DNA from: Byssothecium circinans
Lineage: Eukaryota; Ascomycota; Dothideomycetes; Pleosporales; Massarinaceae
Direction of reading: 5' to 3'
Assembly (NCBI GenBank): GCA_010015675.1
Contig: ML976997.1
Coordinates: forward strand, 512,457-576,456
Length of the DNA stretch: 64,000 nt
Shown: one piece after another, positions 22,731 through 33,068 of the stretch
Numbering within the stretch: position 1 is the first letter of the stretch
How the letters are laid out: the number at the start of each line of letters is the position of its first letter
Made by a program: the position numbers and the translations under genes
The notes under the pieces: model-generated
Told to the model about the DNA's origin: nothing
The model's database searches: none
What the model saw: only the letters and a program-made list of their open reading frames with translations

Positions 22731-23637
22731 GTGCATCTTGGTGGATATGTTGGTCGATTGTGTATGAATTTGAGCTCGTTTTTGTATGTTTTCTGTCGTT
22801 TTCAATGTTGTGTTTTGCTTGCTTAGCATAGTCTCCAGCGTTCATCTCTTGTGTTCGGTACAGTAATGCTCCAGCAAGTTACTTTGGGCTGGGGTATTTG
22901 TCATTTCGCCATCACGCAACCGCAAGCGACAAGTTCTGAAAGTTGGTTCTTGCGTTACAGCAAGCTTTGCGCCGTAGAATCGAACAATCAGTCACTAAGT
23001 TACATATCTACTGATACAATGCCTCGATAAATGTGCCCTCAATGAAACGGCTAACATCCTCAATAAATGAATGAGAGGAAGAAGTGATCTAGTTACCGAA
23101 GTTGTGAATGCATTTGCATATATTTTTACCTTTTCTCCTAACCCACCGACGCCTGTCCGAGAAACTGTATGATAGAGATACCACTCTCAGCGACCAGTAA
23201 GTTACTTAGTATTAATTTGGGCCTTATAAAGTTAGTGAAGCTTTCATCAATATAAGCCTCCTATAGGTTATGATAAACGTGCAGTTATTACTAATACTCG
23301 TGCATTTTCCTTCGCGGTGAAATACACGTGCGCGTGTCTGCCCAAAATACGCTAGATCCTCTACTCCTGCATTTAAAAACCTACCCTACCTCCTAGCTTT
23401 GTTTCTCTCCTTATCCCGGCTTCATCCAGAGCATAGCACTAGCGTGCGACAGCTCCACCTTTGCCGTAAGCGACAACGCCTCTCTAGCGTATTTACTGGA
23501 CCGCTCAGTCCAACATCGCGAACAAGTATAAGGTACGTAAATGCCCTAAGGCAGCATCCCAGGAGAAGGGTAGTATTTCAATTTATACCTGCTGGCGCGC
23601 TCACGCACGCGACTTTAACACCGCGTAGATTTTAAAC
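22731..23637. other. Intergenic, moderately AT-rich
   Basis: 3' flank of member 2 and promoter of the broken paralogue. TACACGTGCG near 23324 echoes the E-box upstream of member 2, and 23441-23484 is a diverged copy of its leader. No gene is seen. Confidence 0.55.
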
Positions 23638-24816
23638 ATGCCTTCCGCGAAGCGTCGTCGCGAGGACTCCAATGAGCCTACCTCGGCGGTCTCAGCAGAA
23701 TAATCGAGCCTGATGAATGCATCCAAGCGCCCATACAACCAGTCTTCTGCTACAATGAAGGTGTCAGCTGCATCTGCATCAGCGGGTACCGCCGTCACGA
23801 TCACCCCGCGGCCAACTCACCAAACGGCGACCCTCGGCCACCCAAAAAGCGCCCACGCACAAAGAAGGAACAAGATACACCGGTGGAGAACTCAGCTACT
23901 GCCGTCCCACCGCTCCCTGATGTTCCCGACGCTCACCTCCCAGATCGTTCCGTTCCGTACCCGACCACTGTTACCTCGTCGAAACTTGACATGCATCGCC
24001 TCGAGCTCGTCGAGCAGTATCTTTTCCGGAACCAGAAACTCGACGGTATTGTCGAAGACGTCAAGAAGCGAAGCATTTCCGATCTTGGTACCCGAGGCAG
24101 CGCTAACAGGAAGATCCACGAGTATGGAGCGTAGTTCTTCAGGGAACAGGGTTGTCGTCGGCCGTGGGGTCTTCTGAATTTGGCCGAACAGAAGGCTGCT
24201 AAGGCCAGTGGGTTGACTAAGGATCACTACAAGCTCCACGGTCAAGGAGAGCAGGATGGCAACACGACTACGGATCATCAGAAAGGCGGTCTTTCCATGA
24301 AGGATCCTTCGGCACAATTGTAGGATGCCCATACTCTAGCAAATGCATCTGCCCACTAGGAGACTACCGCCCCCACTCGCCAGACCAAGTCGCGCCGTAC
24401 AAAGGGGAAAATGAAGGAAGCACGGTCAGTAGTTCAACAGCCTTTTCATACACCCATCACCAACTCGACTGGGGCAGTTACGGGCCATGACGCCTCAAAA
24501 TCTTCCGCAAGAGCGCGCGCACTATCTCAAGGAAGAGCTTGTACAGTCTGATTTAGTCTTCAAGAGTCTGACTATGCAGAGCAAGCTCACCGCGGAGCAC
24601 TTGCGCAACCTGAGCCAGAATGAGGGTCTAGACGATGAAGGCAAAGACGACTTTTATGTCGACCCACAGACCCAAGAAAAGTTCTACATCGACCCAGACT
24701 CTAAGCGGCTCACCTGCGTGGAACCCATATCCAGACGCATTGCACGAGCGGAGATGGAGTACTGGTACTACCGAGAAGAGAGTTTGGCCGAGTGGGAAAA
24801 AATCGCGTGGGGTTAA
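23638..24816 (+). pseudogene. Broken paralogue of member 2 with its BTB-CHHC middle missing
   Basis: Starts with ATG and a basic N-terminus (MPSAKRRREDSNEP) and then meets an in-frame TAA at 23701. After a frame change the helical domain follows (HRLELVEQYLFRNQKLDGI, then RRPWGLLNLAEQKAA), interrupted by TAG at 24132, 24321 and 24357. The TAG at 24132 sits where two relatives have Trp (STWF, PAWF), so a TGG-to-TAG change is likely. From 24487, in another frame, about 109 codons match the C-terminal helices of member 2 (compare FYIDPDSKRLTCVEP with WYIRDEASGEFVMHV). The roughly 300-residue BTB-like and C-x3-H-x-H-x4-C part is absent. It is therefore a duplicate carrying an internal deletion, frameshifts and nonsense codons. 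Confidence 0.75.
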
Positions 24817-24840
24817 GGAACGCTACATTAGGAAGACTTT

Positions 24841-24859
24841 GGGGGGGGGGGGGGGGGGG
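24841..24859. repeat. Poly-G run (19 G)
   Basis: Nineteen consecutive G just after the stop of the broken paralogue. Homopolymers of this length are prone to sequencing error, so the exact count is uncertain. Confidence 0.9.
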
Positions 24860-25252
24860 AGGTTTGACAAAAAAGGGCGTATGCATAGCCTGAGCGATTT
24901 GATACTATTGTGTTTCCCCTGAGTTCTTGCTTTTCGTGTCCTCACTTTGCTTATCCGGCAAGCGTTCTCTCTCAATGTTTGGAAAATGTTTTCCCATGAT
25001 TCCCTGCTACGGTACAGTTTTACCCGAGTAATCAAGAGTATCTTTAGAGTCTAGTGCCGACAAGGTTAGCATAATAGGAATGCGGCAGAAAATCCAAGAC
25101 AGCTTATGCGCACGTCTTCTATACCCTCCCACATGACGTACGTAGAAAATATTTACAACCTGAAAGGCAAAGCCATGCAGGTATGCGTGGGTGTAAACGA
25201 ACAAGATGGGTGAGAGAAACAGCTGGAATTTATACGCAGTGTGCGACATTAA

Positions 25253-25375
25253 CCGATCACGTGACTAAGCACAAGCCTAGAGAATTTAACCCGTGTGAAG
25301 CTGGATAACCGCCCCAAACTTGGCCCTCGTGGCCCTCGATCCGGGTTCTTCGACTCGCGATGGCCACAACTCTAG
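25253..25375. repeat. Dispersed repeat, copy A
   Basis: Shares with 35029-35140, in the same order and orientation, TCACGTGAC, GTGTGAAGCT (or TTGTGAAGCT), CAAACTTGGCC, TCGTGGCCCTC and GATGGCCACAACTCTAG. The shared segments are separated by substitutions and small indels. It may be a solo repeat or a mobile-element remnant; no open frame lies in it. Confidence 0.7.
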
Positions 25376-25850
25376 CTGCCTAAATATATAATAAGTATCT
25401 AGGGCACTTGTTATAATTCGAAGCAGCTGTATTGATTTTTGGCTGTGAGTCTCAAGATTATGACGTCTTCTAGTTAAAGACTCGTCCATGGGTCAAGTAC
25501 TTTGTTTATATAAGAAAATCCTCCAGAACTTCTAGAATTCGTTCCAATTATGATATTTCCGCTCCACTTCAACTCGCGATAGCCACAACTCAGCCAAGTA
25601 CTAGACGAGATCAGTGGACTTTTGTCCACTCAGTTGATTTGCATTCTTCCACCAGAATTCTGAGCTGTAAGGTATTGAACTCTATATTTCTTGACCTGAG
25701 ATAGCAAGTTACTTGGTCCGTAAACAAGTAAGGCCCGGTGAAATACTGCCGGCGAGGCTGGCTGCTGGTTCACCGCTCCTTTCCCTCTTCCCGCCGCCCC
25801 CATATAGTAAATAAACAACAAACGAGTTCTCCTGCACGCGACAAATTGCA

Positions 25851-28233
25851 ATGAGCCACGCTACCACTCGCACCAAGAATAAATATTACCCACGGCATAC
25901 TTCGCTACCAGTTCTCCCCTCCTGCACTTCCACTTCTACAACAACACAACATCGCAAGCGCCCTCGTGATTCATCAGCACCCATAGAGCCACAATTTGCG
26001 AGCTATAGCATCTGTAGTTCTCCCGCAGCCACAACAGTTCCCCTACGAGAGCACAGCAGAGCTATCGGTCTTTCCACCCAGCACCTGTCAACTACGAGTC
26101 TCGCCAACCCCACGAAGATGGCTAGAAACCCCTCCCCCGACAGTGCCCTTGGCCATCCCATGCAAAGAGTCTCTGTTCCCGCATGGATTGCTCCGTCCAC
26201 TGGACGTGCGAACGAAAACGACGATGACATCGGCCTGGCCCTGAACGTAGATGATACTAAAGATAGCACTGGTAAGTTCATCATTTCACACTTCACCATT
26301 GATGCGGCTAACAGTATAGACCGCCCCTCTATCTTCGAGGAGACCACCGAAGACACATACCTGTCCGTTATATCTAAGAACAGCAATGAGACATCAGCGG
26401 CGGAGGCGGAAGGAGATAGCATCGCCAAAGCCGCGCGGCCACTGCCACCAAAGGATAAGGGTGGCATGTACCTCTATCCCTGGCGCACTCCCATCGAGTC
26501 TCTCACACTCAACCCCACCACCGACATCTACGAGGGATACATCAAGTACATCCACTGGTCCCGCTTCGATGGCATGACTCGTTCTGTAGCAGCAAAGATG
26601 TTCGACGACGCGGGGTATGAGACACAGGAGAGCCGCAAGAATCAAAAGCGCCTCGCCGAGTCCAGCCAACAGAATCGCGGCAGGATTCAGCGTCGCTGGC
26701 TGCGCACTTGGTACATAAGGGAGAGTGTCCTGCTACCATGGGAGTTCCTCACCAAGACCGAGAGGGAGGATTTGGAGAAAGAGGGAGTGACGGCTGACGA
26801 CCGCCCTTTTATCCATCCAGAACAGCATCGGGATATGAGGTCATCCACGGCAAATCTTCCAGTGCGCGTAGAGAAGAAAGCCAAGCATATAAGGGAGAAG
26901 CCGGCTTCTGAGTATCCGTCGCCTGAAAAGCCGCTCATACACGCCTTGGAGCATTACACACTGCGGAAAAACATGCCGTCAAAGTAAGTCATTGCATACC
27001 TCTACTACCTTTGCATGAGAGATACTGACAACATACAGGGGCAAGGGGGGCGACTTCGCAATGGCTTTGTCGAATCTTATAGGAGCCGTCAGTGATCCGT
27101 TGACGATCGAGTTCACGGACACCGATGAAGTAAGTCGGAGATCGTTGACCGTCTCCAAAGCAGCTGTGGTCAAGCACTGCACCATTGCAGCCGAGCCCGG
27201 GAACATCGTCGACAACAAGTTGGTGATCGGAGGCTTCCTGCCTTTTAGACTGGCCAAGGCCTGCTTCGATGCCTTGATGCCAGATGCGTTGCCGTATTTC
27301 CCCGAGTACCAATTCGACTTCTCAAAGGACGAACTTGTTGGTATGGTGAGGGAAGGACACAGTGTTCTTTTCGACCACGAAGGGAAAGTGGTCAAGACAA
27401 ATTGGAACATAACAGCCGCCTTCGACGTGTACTATGTCGCCATGGTGTTGGGATGCGACCGCCTCAAGGATATGGCGGTCGATCGTATACACTGGCTATT
27501 CATTGATGCGCGGAAAACCTGTGCGCGTAGTAATGGCACCTTGCGGCTTCTCGACACTTTCCCAATTCACGACATTGACTCGGAATTTCTGAACAGCTTA
27601 TCCCAAGAGCACGATAAAGGCATAATCAAGCTATACACTGACCTCGTCCAGGAAGGGATGAGTGACGAGCTGAATATCAATCCATTCAAGTTCGCGAACC
27701 CAGCGTTCAAAGAGGTTCATCGTCGGCGTTGGGAAAATTCTGCCATTGAGACCAAGGTCCAACAGAATTTCTGCGCTTCATATCATCGGCATGATGTTGG
27801 GGAGTGTCACAAAGTGCAGGAAGGCGCTTTCAATTACGAAGCTCGGTTGGGAGGAAGCTACGAGGACCTCCAGGAACGCGTCCAGCTCCAACACCAAGCT
27901 ACTCTTCAGCATATTGGCCACAACGAGGGTTCCAAAGGCTTTTTAAAGTTCAATTGCGACAAGCAGATCTTCTTGCTCAAGATCGAAGAGCAGATTTTGC
28001 GTGCATCCATCAAGATCGAGAAATTGGAGGTTGCATTGCAAATCAATCGGCGGAACTCCGAGAACGTGACCAACGTGCAGCTAGAGTCCACAGCAGTTGC
28101 AAAGCAGCGAGCCCGTCTACATCACCTGTACCTGACTGTCGATGGCGCGACGAATTCGGATTCAATGCCAAGCGAGGCGACTCTAGTGGCACTCTGTCCT
28201 CAAGTTTCGCTGTCAGCTCACGGGAATGTTTAG
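25851..28233 (+). CDS. Cluster member 3: FDGM-domain / BTB-like / CHHC protein
   Basis: Main exons are 25851-26983 and 27039-28233 (intron 26984-27038, GTAAGT..CAG), 775 aa if nothing else is removed. A further canonical intron of 48 nt at 26272-26319 (GTAAGT, branch GCTAAC, acceptor TATAG) is in frame and would shorten the protein by 16 residues. The N-terminal 200 residues are low complexity, and ATG 26119 could be the true start. At about 225-320 lies the helical block with IHWSRFDGMTRSV and a Trp-rich end (RRWLRTWYIRE), most like cluster member 1. From about 395 a BTB/POZ-like region follows (DPLTIEFTDTDEV ... PFRLAKACFDALMPD). The motif Cys623-x3-His627-x-His629-x4-Cys634 (unspliced numbering) comes next, then long helices. 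This gene joins the two N-terminal types of the cluster. Function unknown. Confidence 0.8.
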
Positions 28234-29559
28234 GAGACGATGAGCTCTCCAATTTTCCCAGACGTTTACAACGTACGATAAACATGGTTAGTGTTTCGGA
28301 GAATAAAAAGGGAGCTTGTAGAAGATTCCGGGATTTTGGAAACAGCGTATTTACATTGAAGAGACTATAGATGCATTTGCAGGTAGATGTATAGATGTTG
28401 AGTAACTTGCGTATTTATTAATAATGTGTTTTGCTTGGTTCTGTCTAATTTTATTCCGTTTCTGCAGTTATTTGCCATATGTTAGACAGTGGAGGCCTGA
28501 GAGCAAGTGTAAGAAAGTGACGTATTGTGTTTTGAGCTGAGGTGCTCAGGAGAAGCGGCAGAACCGCATGGAATAGTTTGGTACTGTTCAGCCCAACACC
28601 ATATTATATCCTTTGCGGGAGCGCAAAATTGACGTCCCTTACTATTTTTACTTATAATAGCAAAGACTGTAACCACGACTCCTCCCTTCTTATAATCTAT
28701 AGCACGCGCCTCTTTCCCCACCTAACCACCGCGGTACCATCCACGACGCACCTTCTTTGTCCGCCTTCACAGCGATAAATACTACCTACAGGATGCCTAT
28801 CTTAAGAGAGCACTTTTGCGCGGCGAGCGTTGCACTGTAACATTGTAGTCCCGTCGCCGTCATCCGACTAGCGTTCTGACAGCTACCGGCGTTTTTACCA
28901 CTGTGCAATAATTTGGTTTGCGTCGTTACTATGAAAATCAAAAACGTATCGTCACCCTAACGTTGGCGCGGTGCTTTTATTTTAGCTAACAGCAACCAAG
29001 ACAACAGGAAATAACAAGATAGGCTTTGAGACTCCAAAGTAACGTAATTTAACATTCGCCCACCCCTGATCACTGCAAATATCTGATCGATGGAACGAAG
29101 AACTGCTGCGTCGCAGCCAAAGCTCTTCGTTCGCGAATATGTTATAGATGGTAGCAAATAACAAGCACCTGTCAGGCCATACGTCTAGGCACAGGTATAA
29201 TATTTAAGCAGTTCTATTGCGTAAGTATGTTCTGAAGGAGCTGTTAGGTATTTGTAACTTATGGTGTGTTGATATATGTGGTAGTAAAAAGCTCCCATCA
29301 CTACGAGATGCTGGTATCACATATAGAATAGAAGAGGGGCCCGAGTATAAAAACCTAAGCTATTTATCCCTAAAGTTTGGGATATAAAGGTGTAACATTA
29401 TGAAAATTTCGACATAACTCCGCTACCTGCCGTTAACATAGCATGCTTATACAGGACATGGAAAGCTTCCATTCCATCAGACTAATGCAATGCAAATAAT
29501 CAAAGCCGGCACTGGATACATGACCCCAGCAGAACAAAATTCCGTAGACCCCACTAAAT
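28234..29559. other. Intergenic between convergent cluster members
   Basis: About 1.3 kb, AT-rich from 28900 onward (for example TATAATATTTAAGC, CTATTTATCCC). It carries short open frames only, none with a recognisable family. The two flanking genes point towards each other here. Confidence 0.6.
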
Positions 29560-31737
29560 CTACTGCCTAATCCTCTGCATCACATATTCCTTGTCGCGTT
29601 CGAATATGTCCCTCAGCTCCCCACGAAGGTCTTCGGAAAGATTCTCGCACTGGTCTGAAAGAATATCGATCAACTCACAGACCAGAAGTTCATCCTTTGC
29701 CATCGAAGCCAGGTGCTCGTAGCATTCATTGTCGCCATGAGTGTGATACGCTGAGCATGTATTGTGAGAGGAACAGTTACAGGTCGTCACAAACTCCCCA
29801 GGCTCGAGATCTAGCTTCGTCACGTACCAATCGTAGTCATGGAATGTTGAGATCCCTTCCGGAATGAGGTCAAACTGATCGCGCAACCAACCGGGGTATC
29901 CGTCCTCGATGTCCCAGGGATTGGGGTGGTCTTCGATAATGACGTCGAGAACGAACATCATCATGTGCCAATCTTCAGCCGAGGCTAGCTGATGAAACAG
30001 GCCCTTGATGTCCTCCGGAAGTACGTGCTGGTACGCACCTGTTGTCGTCACTCCGTTCCCCAGCGCCTGGTCATGCTCTAATTTATCCTCAAAACATTGC
30101 CTGAGGTCGTCGGCCACCCTGTCACAGATATGCGTGAACCCAGCTGCATGAGCGAAGTGACGGAGTTGCCAACGCATAGTCTTGTCCCAGATGATGGGGG
30201 TGACGGCCACTTCCTCATCCCTGAGAAGACCAACTCGGTCGACGATTTTAGGGACCTCGAAGTCAAACTGAGGCAATCGGGCCATTGGTGTGGGATATGT
30301 TCCATGGTAACATATGCGTCCAAGTTGTTCATTCCACAGGTCACCTGCCCTGGCCATTGCAATAAGACGAACGTCTTCGTGTGATGGGTCTTCTGGAAAA
30401 CCTTTCTTGTACGCGGCCGCCAATACCTCCGCCTCTTTTTCTGAGTGGATTGATTTCCACGTCGCTACGAGAGCAAGGCGGAAGTAATCTTTGCCAGACA
30501 GCCTACATATAACTGTTAGTTCATGTGCTGTTACCATCGATTTTCGCGAGTATGCTTACATCGTGGGTGCCGGGGAAGAATCTGCGTGGCTTGGGGAGGA
30601 AGGTGGCTGATTTGACATCGATGATGAGAGCAGGCTTGAAGAGGAGGACTGGCGGCTTCCCGGAGTGTGTAAAGTCACGGTATTACCTGTCACGGCAGCG
30701 CGGGTGCTGTCAGATTGTTTGGAACCCTCAACTACCTCTACTGTACCATCTGACAGAATATCCCCAGATGAGACTATATATTGATCATAGTTAGCGGTCC
30801 CTTGCGTTTCAGCATTCGGAAGAGCGATCTGAGCCGCAACAGTTTGATGGTTACTGGGACCGGGCTGTGTTGGGGTGGCAACTGTCGTTCCATCAAGAAT
30901 GTCTTTGACACTCTTCGCTATCGCAGCTGCCCGAGCCTTTGCAACAGCTTTCGACTTAAGCGTGATCGCCGGAGCAGCGGGCTGACCAGGCGCAGGCGGT
31001 ACGTTGACGGGCAGATAGTCTTCCGTCAACCCCACATTCCGGAAGGCGCGCTGAATGGGTCGCGGCCATGCTCGCATCGGTCGCGCCAGGTCACGCTCGC
31101 TGAACCATGTAGAGTTCACACGGGAAAAGACGTGGATGAGTGCCGATATTGCAGTCTGCTTTTGCTTCGGGGTGATGTTTTCGCCGCCGACTGAACCACC
31201 AGCATTGTTGTAGTCGGCTACACATTCTGGGTATGACCGCCGATTGTAGACGTAATTCTGGACCAACTGGAGCTGTCGTGCGTTCAGAGACGACGCCGAG
31301 TTTGTGGGAAGTACCCGAGGGACGAAGCCGAGGGTCCCGTTCATGGTGATGACATCCCACAACGCCGCAGCTTGAGGATACTGCACAGGATTGGGACGGC
31401 TTGGGGTATGGGCCCCTACAATGGCCACAGATTGAAGTGCAGTCGTGGCCATAGGAGTTGGACCTGAAACCGTTAGAGGGCGTGAAAGGTGCGCGTTGGA
31501 TGTGCCCGTTCCTTTTTGTGCGTTCGATATCCTAAAGATTCACAGTTAGTATACTGTATGCTCTTAGCACTAAGCGGATGCGTCTTCATTTTAGAGAGCT
31601 TACCTATTGGAGGCCTGCCGTGTATTCCTCTTCTTCGGCTGTCGCATAGGGGATGGCGGCACGTCTGACAACTCACTGTCAGTATCCTCAAGATCAATCC
31701 TGGTCCTCTTGCGCAACGCTCCCGAACCGCCAGACAT
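29560..31737 (-). CDS. Cluster member 4: YxF-domain / CHHC protein
   Basis: Three exons on the minus strand: 31737-31604, 31531-30560 and 30502-29560; 2049 nt, 682 aa. Intron signals: GTAAGC with CTAAC and TTTAG (31603-31532), and GTAAGC with CTAAC and TGTAG (30559-30503); the phases match exactly. A basic N-terminus (RKRTR, PKKRNTR) precedes the helical domain at about 131-220 (QLQLVQNYVYNRRSY ... STWFSERDLARPM), then a Ser/Thr-rich linker. The helical region that follows contains VAVTPIIWDKTMRW, matching VTVTPILWTANRLW in the gene at 33069. The motif Cys618-x3-His622-x-His624-x4-Cys629 comes last. The BTB core is less obvious than in members 2 and 3. Function unknown; a nuclear zinc-binding protein is the likeliest reading. 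Confidence 0.8.
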
Positions 31738-33068
31738 GGGTGTAAAGGATACTTGCTACTTAGTGGCAGTCAAAAATAAAGAGAGAGATGTATTAGATTT
31801 TTGGGGTCATACAGTTGGGTGTAGACAGTTTTGTGAAGGCTCCCCAACAGGGATGGTGTGAATATGACTCGAGAGAGGTATCCGTAGAATGCGCGGGTTG
31901 TGGTAGAAAGTGCGGGTTGTGGTCCGTTGAGGGCGTGATCCAATGAGTTGAGAGGCTGTGGGGTAGTGAAGGTACCACATGGTAACCTCTGTGGGATATT
32001 TGAACCTGAAGGCGCTGCCAAGACACTTATTTTTCTTAGCGCGCTTTTCGCTGTGAAGGGACAGCCGAATTCAGACTTCGGGAGTAGGACAAGAAATGAC
32101 GCTGCCAGAATAGCGCCCAAGCTCTATCGACTCCCGAGGTAGTGGTCGGATATTTACTCGGATATATACCCGGCTCGATACACATCATATAGATAATCAT
32201 GAGGCGTGCCATCCATGGTACCATAAGCAGGGCTAGGGAAGAATGGCACGGGAGAATGATGGTACCTACCTTCGATTCGAGAAGGAGCTGCATGTCACGT
32301 ACAAGACTTAGAAGGCGATTCCCGAAATGTGAAAGTGCCTTTCATGATAAATTGCGATATCATTCGAAAAGCACGGAGTCAAAATGGCACAACAATTGTT
32401 AAGTGGTTTAGCCATTAATTGCTAGGTTCCACTACAAGAGTGTGTATAGCAAAACCCGTGATCCATGGCGTTATTAGTATGCAATAAATGACGACCTCGG
32501 GAGTAGCTAGTGTGGAAAATAGGAGTGCTGTAGATGCATATCGGTTTTAAGTCCTTGTGAACAGCCTAAGAGGCGCAAGACATAGTCACGATGCAAGCTT
32601 GGATCCGCCAAATACCCATAATATCTTTTTATAGCATATCTTGAACTTTGGGAATGCGACAGAAAAAAATAAGCAGGACCCCACACTATAAGCTATAGTT
32701 CGCTCATAGTTAGCACAGAGGATAGAGGAAAATCTGCCGGGAACTATTAGTGAGACTATTCATTCTTCCATGGCCGTGAGCTAACCTTTAGCACTTGAAC
32801 AAATACATACTGTATATACACCCCTCATCATGCATATACAATGCGGATAGTCAGTAATTCTGTGGCCCTGCTGATGAGCGGAATGTCGGGATGTTCCTAT
32901 GCAAACGCCGCGTTAGGAGCCCGCAGGTACTTATTTTGTTCTACTACAGCCACGGGCGTGATATCCAACACTCTATACTTCCCCAATCCACAACGTATAC
33001 GGTATAGCCCCACCCTTCCTTCACTCTTTCTCCACCAAAATCCATCCCAGCTCGAGCTGCCACCGAAG
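31738..33068. other. Intergenic between divergent cluster members
   Basis: Shared upstream region of the genes at 31737 (-) and 33069 (+), about 1.3 kb and AT-rich towards the right. Several TATA-like stretches occur (for example TATATACCCGG near 32162). No coding sequence is supported. Confidence 0.6.

Larger units (their letters stand above)
24817..25850. other. Intergenic with G-run and dispersed repeat
   Basis: Holds a run of 19 G (24841-24859), a repeat at about 25253-25375 that recurs at 35029-35140, and the promoter of the gene at 25851. A short partial third copy (ACTCGCGATAGCCACAACTC) is at about 25569-25590. No gene is supported. Confidence 0.55.

Noticed and set aside
23638..24816. 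Interpretation as a working multi-intron gene
   Set aside because: Three TAGs in the domain frame have no splice signals around them, a conserved Trp site is a stop, and the homologous middle is missing.
24841..24859. Poly-G run as a quadruplex regulatory element
   Set aside because: It lies downstream of a pseudogene with no nearby functional promoter; a homopolymer or sequencing artefact is simpler.
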